Assembly (NCBI GenBank): GCA_002118135.1
Contig: BDIU01000083.1
Location: 1-64,000, forward strand
Origin: Trebouxia sp. TZW2008
Lineage: Eukaryota; Chlorophyta; Trebouxiophyceae; Trebouxiales; Trebouxiaceae
Direction of reading: 5' to 3'
DNA: 64,000 bases
In this document: positions 29,860-42,400 of the stretch, one piece after another
Numbering within the stretch: position 1 is the stretch's first letter
How the letters are laid out: each line of letters begins with the position of its first letter
The notes under the pieces: model-generated
What the model was told of the DNA's origin: nothing
Database searches by the model: none
Seen by the model: the letters and a program-made list of their open reading frames with translations, nothing else
Translations under genes and position numbers: made by a program

Positions 29860-30189
29860 ATGTCCTTGGCAAGCACAGGCCAGGGCATCTGCACTTGTCA
29901 GGAGGCTTTGCACCCTGCTGTCCACGCAGTGCAGCTGCGCGGCAAGGTCTGAGATACTCATTAATGGCGCTGAGAAGTTTTCAGTCACTTTGGTCACTTC
30001 ATCAGGTCTCAGAGACACAGTCTACAACTGCTGTGGTGTCAGGCCTGCCACACTCTCAGAGCTGGCTTGCAAGCTCACCATTGATCTCAGATTGACGGTC
30101 TGTAGGTCGTAAAGGCAATGTTGATCCTGCATCTGCCTTGTAGTCAAAGCACTTGCAGATGCTCCAACAGCTGCAGACTTTGAGATCAT
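29860..30189 (-). CDS. Small helical protein gene, first two exons; 3' end not traced
   Basis: I do not recognise this family. Exon 1 (30189-30079) opens with ATG directly after an in-frame TGA three codons upstream. It ends at a GTGAGC donor in phase 0, reading MISKSAAVGASASAL then LQTVNLRSM. Exon 2 (30021 to about 29860) continues in phase with LRPDEVTKVTENFSAPL and LAAQLHCVDSRVQSLLTSAD. The heptad-like hydrophobic spacing suggests a coiled coil; small subunits of BLOC-1/BORC-type or similar complexes look like this, but the link is only by general character. A GTTTAC donor at 29859 would end exon 2. The sequence beyond is duplicated, and no later exon could be fixed. Confidence 0.45.
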
Positions 30190-33100
30190 CTTCTGTCATG
30201 TGGCATGATCACCAGCGCCAGCTCTGTCCAGAGGTTGCAAAAGCAACAGAGATGTCTTGCACAGCAGCACATTTTGTTTTTTGTGCCTTCACGGTGCTTC
30301 TCAGCAATTATGTGCTGGGAATCTTACGTAACATCTCCACAGCCTCTGCATGATACATAAAGTGCTGCCTGGCAAGCGCGTGGCAGAAATACTGCGCTGA
30401 GCCAGTCAGTTTGCAGCCTGCTAACAACACAGTGTGATCATCTGACAAGATCCAATGCTCAACACTTGACAACTTATTACAGGCTGAATGACAGTTTGAG
30501 ATGCCCTGTCGCAGAGCTTCCCTAGTCAGGTAGCAAGCTGCTGCACTTCTTTGATCTGAGGCTGATTTGACGCTGATGGTGTTTGTTCTCATGACAGTGA
30601 CTCAATGGACTGATGCTCTGCAGTGATACTGTGACTGTACATTTGGAAGTCAGGTAGTCCGGTTCGCAGCGCTGAGCAGGCTACCTGTGTTTCAGCAAGT
30701 TAACCCAGTACAGTAACTTCCTGTTGTAAGGATACTCAATGTAACAACATGTTTGCTGTAAGGACAATGCACCTGGGAAACAACCACTGCATTCTATTTG
30801 CTGTGGCCCCTTTGAGTAAGGACACTTGTCTTGAAAATAAAGCAGTCGTTATAAGGAGAATCCACAGTACCATTTCAGATCAGACAATTGTGAAATGCCC
30901 AGGTCATTTGGCCTCACCAAAAGCTTCACAGAATGCCAAAGTGCCTGCAAACAGAATATTGTGAATTGCGCTGGTCATTCAATCTCACCAGAAGCTTCAC
31001 AAAGCACCCACAAGGTAGGGTGCCCACAAGTGCTATCTGCACTGCTTCATCTTGACAAACCTAGCCACTATGCAGGCTTAGGACAATCCGGAATCATAGC
31101 AGTCTGTGCACGTGGTCGATCAGTCTTGCATGACAGTCTGTCAAGCATCAGAAAGCTCACTGATGCTGTCTGTACTCCCCTCTGTGTACTGCTTAAATGG
31201 CCTGCACTACCAGTGACAGGCATATGCACATGCAATGGGAAACCTTGCATCAGCACAACAAGCAACACAACGTGCAAGGCTATATGTTCATGTACCTGTC
31301 CCAAACTGCATCCAGCTGCGCTGTTGTTTGGTGCCACTGAGAAGTTTATGCTGCAGGCGATGCAACAGATGCAGGTTGAGTGCAATTGCGCTGCCCAGTG
31401 TAGCGCTGTTCTGCTCCACCTTCATCTATAGCACAGCCTGCAACCATGATCTCTGTTGTGGCTCTGTGTATCTCTCTGTTATGCCTGGCACCACCAAGAT
31501 ACGGCAATCGCTATGTTGTAGTCCTAGGTCAGATCAATGACTCATTTGTGACACATTGGCAGTGATTGATGCACCAATTGCATCTGATACTGTTGAAGGT
31601 TTTTCGAGAACCCTCTGAATACTCAGAAAATGGTGAAGTCCTTTACATCTGTCGTGCCTGTGTTCATGCCAAGCTAGAACTTGGCTACCCCGGCTTGAAG
31701 GCGTGTACGACTGATGAAAAGGCACATACACCTTATTCATATGCTGCTGAGGCTGAATGAGATCTGCACGTCACAGCAGGTGCTGCTCTTTACAACACTT
31801 GGTATGCAATCAGCCTGTATAATCCTGATACATATTTTTCGTATTTTACAACACAGCTGCAGCAGGGCAATTGTCATGCAAACTTGTCATTATTGCCTGT
31901 CCACAAAGCAAGTGCTCAACTCGGCACAGTGCAGATGTTCGCCTTTGTACTTCGTGTTCAAGGTGGCATTATATGGCAGCTGGCTTTTTTGCTGAGTTGC
32001 CCATGGTCGCTGCTGATTTGTGAGTCCATGCAAGCTTGACCCTAGATTCCCCGCAATTGCTAACAGTGAGAGTCACATGCTCCAGCAGCTTTCTCTGGCA
32101 ACATTGCAGAGGATCCAACACTTCAGTTGCTTTGTGCAGGCCAATCAAGCTAAGGACTGCTTTTGCTGTTCAACTTCACGCGCAAATGGAGGCCATGAGA
32201 GGGAGGGTCAGGTGCAGGGTGTGAAGGGGGGTGCTATCGGGCAGATGTGCATTCCATGCTGGCAGCAAGTTCAGATGCTCTTCCTGTGCCTGAGATTCAA
32301 TGATCAGCTCATCCTGCTGAGGCATAAAGCAACATGTAACACAAGCACAAGGCCACGTAGAGAATCCTTACAGCACAAATACCCAAAATCGCTGCAACAC
32401 TGCTACAGCTTCAGATTTCTGGATTGCATGCTCAAATGCTGAGATGACGTAACTTGGACATGCGCTAGTCGTTTCAGCTGTGCTTTGAAAGTTGCGGCCG
32501 ATCTGTGACTCTCTGAAGATGTCAAGTAAACATATCATGATCATCCAGTTGCACTGGGCAAGGGGGAAGTGTTCTGTGCAATAATGCACAAATGACAAGA
32601 CGTTTCACACAAGTGAGCTTGTCTGACTCAGCAAATGCTGTCAAGTTGTTCTCTACGTCGACAGTGCAACAGAGCTTACCAGATTGAGCCGTCATGAGGG
32701 TGGCTGTGATCAATGGTGTAACATATATATTCGTGTGTTAGCGGTAGCATGTACAACCATGACGCACTACGAAAGGCCATGCTATTCACAACACAATGCT
32801 CATGCTGCAAGCCCTCAGTCCCCAAGCAAGAATAGGATCTGCTGCAGGATTTCAACACGGGTGGAATGCTTTGTGATGAATGGTACCCTACGACTGGAAA
32901 GTGCAGCAACCAGGGTCGCTGCAAAGACCGCGAATAGGACCATTGAAAAACACAACTCGACTTGAGGCAGGCCAACAATGCGATGTTTGATTCATAATCT
33001 GAGATTTCGCCTGACATGTAACTTCTATAGACTCATATCCAATGAGCTGGCAACCCTGTGTAATATGACAATCAAACCACAACACCAAAAGACATGAGAA

Positions 33101-33809
33101 ATCAACTTACTTGGCAACCTGCAACTCTGACTGTGCGTATAGCAAAAGAAAGTTCAGGCAGAAACAAAGACAATTTCCCTCTTTTGAACAAGCCAGCAAA
33201 TGACACAAAGCGACACTCTGAAGCTGGAAGCATTGATGCTGCAGTTCAAGAGCTGGGCCTTTGGCCAATGAAAATATTCTGGAGACCTAAGTAGAAAGGC
33301 ACACAACTCTGAAATCATCCAAATCATAGATGATCAGAAGCAGCTTGTTCAGAACTCAGTGAAAGTAAAAAAAGGCTAGGATCCAAGTAAAGCAACTGCA
33401 GCACGGCACATGAATTGTGCCCTAAGCAGGTCTCAAGGCACAAACCTAAAACACGATTGACTGCCAGAGTCGATACTCTAAAGCAGGCAGATATTGACTG
33501 CCAGAGTCGATACTCTAAAGCAGGCAGATAGCCCTGCCAAACATCAGAAGTTCAAATGAATTGCACGTCTTCTCATGCGCTACAAAGCAGCAGCATTCTC
33601 TCTGCACACTGAGCTGCACTCTTGAATCTTCTCTTTGCGGAAAACTCTTCTCCCTCTCAGAAGTTCATGAAAGCTGGACTGACTGAACCAAATTACTGGC
33701 AGGATTTGAACCCACTGAACCCAGTATTCAGTCAAAATTGATCAGCACCCTAGCCCCAACTGTAAGTAGCGGCCAATCAGATCAACTTCAGCAGCATGTC
33801 AGGGTTTAC
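30190..33809. other. Gene-poor region with several local repeats
   Basis: No gene was recognised. A dispersed repeat lies at 30725-30860 (TAAGGACAATG family). A 72-bp imperfect tandem lies at 30886-31010 (TTGTGAAATGCCCAGGTCAT / TTGTGAATTGCGCTGGTCAT). A perfect tandem of 37 bp lies at 33456-33529. Scattered short open frames have no motifs. Confidence 0.5.
33456..33529. repeat. Perfect 37-bp tandem duplication
   Basis: The unit ATTGACTGCCAGAGTCGATA plus 17 further bases occurs at 33456-33492 and again, identical, at 33493-33529. No divergence implies a recent event. Confidence 0.95.
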
Positions 33810-36619
33810 TCAGCCTGACATGGCGGCTGACTCAGCACGCTTTAGATGCTCGTTGATCAGATCAAGAAACGACTCAGACTTCTTGAGCCGAAGGCCAATG
33901 GGGGGTGCTTTAGCCACCTGAAACTCAGAATTGGCATCCAAGCAGATGCTGCCCAAAGTAGGTGTCGCATGCAAAAATGTGTTGCTTGCAGTCAGGTCCA
34001 AGCTGAGGCTGTGGCTAAGCTCTGTAGGTCCAGCATTGCAGCTGGTTTCGCTGTACATAGCTGTCATTGGGTTGCTGCCTACTGGCATGCTGTGGTGACG
34101 CTGCATTTCCCCAGCAAACATGGGTGATGCCTGATGTGGTGGCATCTGCAGAAGCAGAACACAGTCAAGATGGCAGCTTCTGCTAAGATAATGTTGTGGG
34201 CACAACACTCAGTATACAGGCTTGCAGCTGAGCGACTGTCAATGCTATGATCAATGATAATGATAACATCTATACATTCCAGCATGTGCTGGGAGTGTGC
34301 AGCCCAAGTCCTGCCATCATTGCATGCTATATAGGAGTGAAAATACGAGCAGCTAAACACAGCTGAGGATGTGTTGCACCTGTGATGTGAGGTAAAATGC
34401 ACTGCTGTTGATGCTGTCAGCTGAAATGCAAGCTGCGTTGCTGAACATCACTCAAAAGCACATCGTATGTGGAGGAGCTGTGCAGGCCAATGATTACAGC
34501 AGCCCTGTTGACTAAGGAACCAAATGCACAGTTCTAGTTCATAAACAGCTTGTACTGCAAATGTATGCTAATGCCAACATGCTGACGCTGATGCTCAAAC
34601 ACAACATGCTGGTGCTGGGTGCTCATATGCACATCATGGTCTGATATGCCGATGCTAATGGCAGGTGGAACATGCATTAGCAGAGACCACAATATGCAAA
34701 AGTGCGACAAAGCCTGGCATCAAACTTCTTGGCAGCATCTACACATCAGATCATAACATATCACGTGCAACTGTCTTAGGTTGCATACCTGCCAGCTGCA
34801 GCATCTGTCCATGCCTGTGTTCATGCCACTCATCGGTGTGCCCCAAACATACCCTGGCATATTCTGATACCCACCCCACTGACCCCCACCCATACCCATA
34901 GGGGGTTGCTGCATCATTGCAAACCCTGAAGGGGCAGGGCGGATAGCTAGCGGTGGCCGATGAGTCACGGAGGCGGCTGCTGTGGCTGTGCTGCTGTGCT
35001 GGGTTCTGCGCAGCTTCTTGGAAGCTGGAATTGGCGTGCTGTCCACACTTGCATGTGCAGTGCTGGCAGCAGTTGTCAGGACAGGCTTGCTGGACAGTTC
35101 TGAAGTATTGGAAGTAATGTCTGGTAGGAACAGGTCGCTGGGATCTGCACACAAAGCGCAAGTGCAAAGTCTTGGCGAGCAGAAAGGTGTATTGCACACA
35201 AGCAGAATGGTGTGTTGCACATGACAATTTGACAGACCCCTTAATGATGCAATTGCCATGCAACTCTGCATATTGCTGCTTTGACTGCTCTTGCAACAAG
35301 CGCATGACGCACAAGAATGCAAGCCTGCCGAGCGTTCAGTCAAGGCATTTCAGATGATGAGCGCTCCCACCTGAGTGGGAAGAAGAAGACATGCCCTCCA
35401 AATTGAAGCTTTTCAAGCTGTCATCCACAAGAGTGTAGTCCTGATCAATACCAGAGCTGAACGCTGAAGGTGTACTTGGCGAGTCTGGCTGCGAAGAAGA
35501 CTTCTGCACAGCATGCCCGACATGCGTCTGTCACAGCTGTCTTCCTGTCTGGTGTGCTTTGCAAGACTATCATTTGGCATAAGCATTTGCTGCCAGCAGT
35601 AACCGTAATGATTGCCTGTACAGCAGTGTCCAATGCTGCAAGTGACTGACCTGCTGAAGTAATGATGAGACAAAGCCGCTGTCTTTGCTGGACAGTTTTG
35701 ACAGTTCTTCAACATCATTGTTCTCCATCATCTGCAGCAGCAACCATATAGTACATGTCCGCACATGCAATGCTGTCATCAGATGACTGCATGACGGCTG
35801 CTGACTTTCACCTTGCGCACAACATGCTGCCAGATGTTCTTGAGCTTTGATGTTGATAAGGGCTTCTCCAGATACTCAACAGCACCAAGCTCAATGCTTT
35901 TCCAGACTTGTGTAGCGCTACCTCCATCTGACATCAAAACCAGAGGCATGCCACTCAGTAAGCTGACAAAGTCAGGAGCATCTTGTGCTACTGACTTGGC
36001 CTGCAGGAATGGAAGCTGATAATCGAGCAAACCGTGATTGACATGATGCGAGCTGAGCTGACAACCCGGTCAAGTGCTGCGAAGCTTCTGACGCGGTTTG
36101 CTTCGACCGTTACAGCTGCGCAACAAAGCATACCTCTGCCAAAACAATATCAAACTCCCTGGATTTGTCATTCAGAAGAGCCGCTGCTTCCGCTGTACTC
36201 GCACAACATGTCCCTGTCGTGCAATCAGACGATGTTCAACGGGGGCATGGGGGCATATGCCTGAGCGTTGTAGGTCCAGGTGCGGGGTTCATGGTACACC
36301 AGTAGACAGCAGATTCAACGCGCAACGAAACTTACCAATATAACAGAGCTGCTTGAGCTGCTTTGCGACTTTGTCCCTAGACTGGCGGTCGGTCTCGACC
36401 AACAGAACCTACACATGGAAAGATGTGTTTTGAGTACACGGCGCTGCAGTCAAATTGTAGTGTCCGCACGATGATGCTTGCCTGTAACCCGCTTGGAAAA
36501 CCTGGCCGCGAGGAGAAACTGGGTACTCTTTTTAGCGGACGTAACGGACTAGACGATGGATCTTGGTCATACAGCTCTGTGTCAAGCATAGCGTCGACCT
36601 GCGGGCGATCCAAAATCAT
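33810..36619 (-). CDS. Pseudo-response-regulator-like protein without visible CCT domain
   Basis: This is probably a nuclear or cytosolic regulator related to plant clock or light pseudo-response regulators. Eight exons join exactly in phase to 480 aa: 36619-36482, 36408-36336, 36213-36134, 36057-35812, 35731-35651, 35503-35371, 35144-34789 and 34145-33810 (TGA). The receiver domain runs from VLLVETDRQSRDKV (from residue 47) through FDIVLAE (the phospho-acceptor Asp is Glu97), PLVLMSDGG and LEKPLS (conserved Lys162). Loss of the acceptor Asp marks a pseudo-receiver. The middle is Ser-rich. Exon 7 has a basic KKLRRTQ patch and Gly/Met/Gln-rich sequence. The C-terminus carries PPIGLRLKKSESFLDLINEH, a short conserved-looking motif I cannot name. 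Intron 1 uses a GC donor. No CCT or Myb domain is present. Confidence 0.82.
34235..34330 (+). repeat. Dispersed element, copy 1 (in PRR-like intron 7)
   Basis: AATGATAATGATAACA is followed by ACATTCCAGCATGTGCTGG, GTGTGCAGCCCAAGTCCTG and CC. It matches the core found at 42785, 48840, 49560 and 60150. Confidence 0.65.
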
Positions 36620-39453
36620 ACCCCGGCGAACTGACGAGTCTCACGTCAGAGCTGCATTATGCTAAACTGTATGCGCATTGTCATGGGTGCCGCATGCAAA
36701 AGCTCTCACGACGTCTTGGCGTGAACCGAAAATATCCCAGACAGTACCCCGTAGCGACTGTTGTTTTACGCAACACGTGCTTGCAAATTCGGAGCCAGAG
36801 TCCTGTCACGTGAAAGCACGGAGCCGAGAATTCGGTTTGATCACTTTTGAGATCGCAAATTCAACTGTCCCTGAACGAAAATGCACAGCATTTCTTGAAG
36901 CTTTAGTACATTGCGACTCCACAGCTGCCATGAAATTTGTCAGCATGGTCTGGGCGAAACATGTGACAAGACAGACGCTGTCTCCTGACTCACAGCGCTC
37001 AACGGCTGGCGTACGGCGGTTTCTCGCGTTTGTGAAGCTCGCTCGCTGCTCACTCTCGCTGCACTGGTAGCTGTACGAGCTCAACACTTGAAGTTTGGTA
37101 AGCGCTGCTCAAGCCCTCCCGCGCTTGCTGTCGCAAGATATGTCACTGAATCTCTGTATTGAGAAGGCGAGCTGAAGTAACAGTCATGGCCGACCCCAAA
37201 AGTCAGTGATCTTTGGCTTTGATCGCGTCCTGTTTGTTTGTTTGTTTCTTTGTTTGTTTGTTTGTTTGTTTGTCTGTTTGTCTGTCTGTTGCGTCCTGTT
37301 TTCTCTTGCACTTCGTGCGATAATCGTCCATTCAGATTGTAACGCTGTGATGATTGAATTTGCACACCGCTGACAAAGTCAACTTCTTGTGTCAAACCTG
37401 GCAAGAACAGTGCTTGCAGAGCACATCCTTTCTTCTGACTGCTGTACTCAGTGAGCAGTAGGTGCTTCTGTGCAGCAGGAGCTTGCTGTCAGAATGTTTG
37501 TCTTGCCTGGTGGCAACTTGTGTGTAGTCGCACTTGGGCATGAGGCCGATGCGAGTGACTATCAAGCTGTGCAGCAAGCTCATCAACAGCAACCTCTTGA
37601 CTAGAGCTCATTGAGCTGTGCAGGGAGCTCACATGACGATATCAATCTCTTGCAACTGACATGCTTCCTACACGACAATATTGCAACATTGCTGCGTGTC
37701 AGTCCCTTGTGTGCTGCTCATGGTCATGCAATTTGGCTACTGAGTCATAACTGAGTAATCACCTTGCTGTTAATACAGATACAATGTAGACTTTGTCACT
37801 GCAACTGAATGTTGAAACCCTCAAGGTCAGGCAGTAGAAGCTTGTAGGTCTGCTGCCGAGTATGGCAGACTGACTGCATGGTGTGAGTTTGCTAGCAGGC
37901 GAGTTGCCAGCCCCACGCTATCAGTCTAGTACACTGTCAAACAAGGTCCAGGTCATTTTTTGCTTTCCCATTAAGTTGGGAATGTGGGACTTGCAACCAA
38001 GAAGCTCTATCACCAAAGGCCTTGTGAGTTGTGCAAGCTCTCCAGTCATGTCAACAAATGATGCAAGGACCGCAGTGCTAGCATGCAAACATGGCTCAAA
38101 TGGTATAGCATCGCATGGTACAACGTCATCAAGATTTCACAGCAAAGATTTGACTAACTTGAAAGCATACAGAGGCATGAATTCTGGAGAGAGCAATGTT
38201 ACGCAACATCAGTTGGGAATGTTCTTTTGCAGCTGCCATTGACAGCGCTCTCTGGCTTTCAGCATGGCTGGCTTGACTGATTGGCGCCGCAGGGCAGCTG
38301 TCAAGCTGTGGCTGTAAAATGCTATGCGTCTTGCTGGCCTGATTGTGGAGCTGAATTGGTGGGCGCATTGCTGCAACAGAGGCTGGCATTGTGTTTGCTA
38401 ATGTTGTTGGGATCCAGGCTGAAGGAGTCTTACAAGGATGACTTGCATGGTGTAAATTATGGCTTAATGACTTACTTGTTGGTGCTCCAACTGTAGACTG
38501 GGTCAAAGCTTACGTTATTGCCATATATATACTATATATCAAGCTGCAATGTTTATGGGGACACGAGCGTCAGGGCCAAATGCTGATGTGTGCAACTTTA
38601 GATTTGGCGGATGGGCCATGATTCATGACCAGGTACACTGGCAGGCTGCATAATGAAAACACAGTGGCTTGTGTGCACCGAAGACAAGAGCACCACGTCA
38701 GATCCCAGACTTGCCATCAAGCTGCAACAGGTGTATTTGGGAGGCGACGAATGAGAATGAAAAGAGCGTCAGAATCTGGCTTAGGAAGGGTAGACATGGC
38801 ATGTTGCTGTCTCTGTGACAGCCTTTTCAAGCTAAGATGGTCCTGCCAAACTTATTGCAACTCACCGCACGCAGGTTTTTCATTCGCATTTGAACACGAT
38901 GTCTTTGAAGACTTGTTATCTCATGACAGCACACGGCTCAAATGTCAGCTGGACCTAGGCTGCAACGGTTCCCTCCAAGCCAAGTCGCACGAGCAGTCAG
39001 AAACCCTATCGGGGCTGGGTTGATCCAACCCATAGTTCTTGCCATTTGACCAACGCAGCCTGCGTTACGCAGGGGTGCTACACATAGCGCCTTGCGCACA
39101 GCGTAAACTATCACCAACTGTATCTGTGTACAATGTCTAGGGACGTGTAGCCAATGTGCAATTCATGATGCACTTGAAGTTCGAAGGCCTGATGATCTTC
39201 GACAGAGATCATGCAACGCAGCAGGCCGGTCGAAAGGGTTTTTCAACAATTGTGCGGGGGTCTGCCCGTTGCACGCAAGACTTGAAGCTCAGAAGCCTCC
39301 ACCCAAGGTCCGTATAAAAATCAGGTGCGTTTTTGCTTGTTTGATGCATGATCATAGTTCGCAACTTGCTGCAGTCCAAATTGGTTGTTGTCATACATGT
39401 AGCTCAGCAAGCTCAGCTAGGTGCTACATTACACCATTGCAGATGTTGGTATA
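36620..39453. other. Upstream region of PRR-like gene and spacer; no gene recognised
   Basis: The stretch 36620-37080 is CpG-richer than the flanks and likely holds the PRR-like promoter. A plus-strand open frame there (36678-37070) has no motif. A (TTTG)n microsatellite runs 37231-37289. The rest (37300-39440) shows no supported exon. Confidence 0.45.
37231..37289. repeat. (TTTG)n microsatellite
   Basis: About 14 tetranucleotide units, broken by TTTC and TCTG variants. Confidence 0.95.
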
Positions 39454-42400
39454 ATGGCCAGCCTACGGCAATTAGGGGTGCACAGCAAGCAAAGTCCTGA
39501 ATTTGTTGTGCACAATGGCTCAAATGCAATTGATGATGAGCAACCAGGCCTCTACAGGGCCTTTGACAATCCGGGGTTTGCCCATACTATGTGTGCAGGT
39601 TTGCAGGGGTTTGCAGGGCACTTTGTTTGGGCAACACTAGTAATGTACTGACTGTGAGGCAAATTTGTGTGGGGTGCCCAAAGGCCGTGCGCGGTTTTGG
39701 GTGCTTCCCCGCTAGGGGAAGCGGCGGGTGTACATGCCTGTGTGCAATCATCAAATACCCGTCAAAGAGACAAAATGAGACCAGACATTATGCTTGTAGA
39801 AGAATTTGGCACAGAGCGAGAAGTGTATATGACAACAGAAAATATGCCCATATGCATGCTGACTGCAACCATATATGTTTGCTGTTATATGAAAGACAGC
39901 CGAGGAAAGTGTGGATTTAAGAAGGACTGCACAGACACTCGATACACAAACAAATACACTCGCAAAGAGCTACAACACAGAAGACTACAAGAAATGCAGC
40001 AAAAAGTTGCAGACTTTAGATTGTTTTGGGCTCTGCAATGAGCTAGCAACTGGATCGTATCTCTGAAAGCCAGTCGCCCTTGCAACTCGGCCTTTCTGAA
40101 AGCAATGACATCTGCCGCGCTCGATGTCGTTGACGTTTCTCTCGCAATGCTCGTTTGTAATTCTGCCTGAAGTCAGACTACTCGAGTGTGTAGACGGTAG
40201 TGACACACATCGCTCAATCTTTTTCATTCACGCAGCGCAACAGTTGGATTTAACGGCTGCGTCACACGCATCTGAGCGGCATATATCCGCAGCAAATGGG
40301 TCAGAATAAGCGCTCGAGACAAGAACATTCGGGTACAAGTGATCTGCAAGTGATCCTCTAGATTGGCATGGCTGCCTTTGTAAATTGCCCTTGCCATACA
40401 TATGCACGACATTCATAGCACTTTCTGCACAAAAGTTTTGCTTGCAATTGTTTTGCAGGCAAAGCCCTTCAATACTTGTGTGTGCACTTGTTGCAGGTTT
40501 AGCATACGTGGAGGACCAGGCAAGCACACCTGCCTCCCGCGACACCAACCACAATACCCGCAGCAAATCAGCCAAAACAAAGGGTGCTGACCTTGACAAG
40601 CCTGCTGAGTTCACTGAGGGTCATCGTCTCAGAAATCTACTCCATACAGATCACAGCACCATCAACCTCAGCAGCCTAAGTCTGGGCTACATCCGGGGCA
40701 CTTGCTTTCAAAGCAGATTCTGAATCAGCCAGACGCATCCAGTGCTTCTCTTCCAAATGGCGCTTCTCTTGGCACTGTCCTCTCTGTTCTTGCAATTCCA
40801 AGCAGCTTTGCTGGACAGCACATTGCTGCAACTCATGAAGTGGCAGATGCTCGACGGGCTCCCAGTGATGGGCCTCAGGACAGACCTGCACATCAAGTTC
40901 CTGGCAGTGAATCACCTCTTCAGCAAGCTGTTGCATGGCTTCAGCCTCTGCCACACAAAGACCAACCTCAGCCAGCAACCTTTGTGCAAAAGCACTCCCA
41001 GCCTGAGCTAGCCTCTCAGTCACATCAAGACCTACAGCAACAGTCTACACCTGACTTGGTTGACCAGGCCATGCAAATTGATGCTCAGCCTGACACAACG
41101 CAAAACTATGGTTCTGAGCTTGCGGAATCAGAGCAGCAGCAGCCAAGCACCAATACAGCAATGCCATCAGCTGTGGATGCCATGCAAGAGGCTCCCCATG
41201 ACTCACCAGTTGGTCCAGGCGCACCATCTGCCATCCCAAAAACCTCATCCCAGTCAGCCAATGAGCTCACACACCAGACCCTGACCCCACCCCCACAGCC
41301 CTCACAGACGCTTGCTGCACAAGCTGAGCCGCATTTGCAGTTGCAGCTGGACAGCAAAGTTGCCCCATACTGTTCCAGACCCTAAAGGCCCCTTGTAGGG
41401 CAGCAAGAGTCAAAGGACTGGCAGAACAACTTGCAGTTTTGGCAAGAGAATCAAGCAAACCCTGACATCTACAGTATCAGGCTGATAGGCGATGCACAGC
41501 ATCCAGGCAAATTTGTCGGCATCTCAAAGCCAGACCTCATGATCTACAGCTTGTGGTGTTGCAATTCTGTGACAGTTGGCAAGCTTACTCCTCATGTGGT
41601 GTTGCCAGTCCAGATGCCGGCAGAGACTGTCTATGAGATGGTGGCAAGCCTGTAGAGTGGCGTGCTGTGTTTGGGACATGAGACTGTGGAGCGCATATTG
41701 CTGCAGGCACATGCAGTGAAGGTGATGCAAGCAGATCTGCATTCCCTTGCAAGCACATGACAACCAGGCATTGCACTTGAGCAGTTGCACATGCTTGATT
41801 CATTATAACTTCCATGTTCAAGCTGCCAAATCTGATACTGCTGCACAGCATGAGCAGGACATGCCCCACACTGCAAGCACCTTGTTTCTGATGCACACTT
41901 TTCTATCTTTAAACTGTCTGGCACAGTAATTGCTTGCTATAAGGACACTTGGTGCCAGGACATCCTTGAAGTAAGGACAATGGGAAACGCTCACTGCACT
42001 CTGACTGCAGTGGTACCTCTGAGTAGGGGCAACTCAAGGCAAGGGCAATTCATTGCAAGGGCAAATCAGTGTATTTTTGGTAACCAAAGCAGCTGTGAAA
42101 AAGAGAAACTGCTGTACTTGCTGCACAAGACCTGATTTTGGCCTGATCTGTCAGCTGGCTGTGACTTTGCAGATGCCATTGTTGGAGGCAGCATGCAAGG
42201 ACTATCTCCTCAGCTTGAAGCTTCGTCCACTGCAGCTCTCCCAGCTTGTTCACCTGTTTGATTGTCTGGATTTCACGGATGTGCTGAGCAAGACACTGAA
42301 AAAGCTGTGCAACAAAGGTGGCTTCCAAAGGTCACCGGAATCATTGCCAATGTGGTCCAGCGGTTGGTGCAACATGGTGATGACAGGGTCAAAATTGTCC

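Noticed and set aside
36678..37070. 130-codon plus-strand open frame upstream of the PRR-like gene
   Set aside because: Same CpG-rich promoter setting, no recognisable domain.
41383..41655. Reassigned genetic code (TAA/TAG read as Gln), as in some ulvophytes
   Set aside because: ABCE1 ends at TAG exactly where the family ends. PhyH ends at TAG and the UVR-NTF2 gene at TAA after conserved C-termini. The TAA in the BTB gene is explained by a short intron, leaving one TAG.
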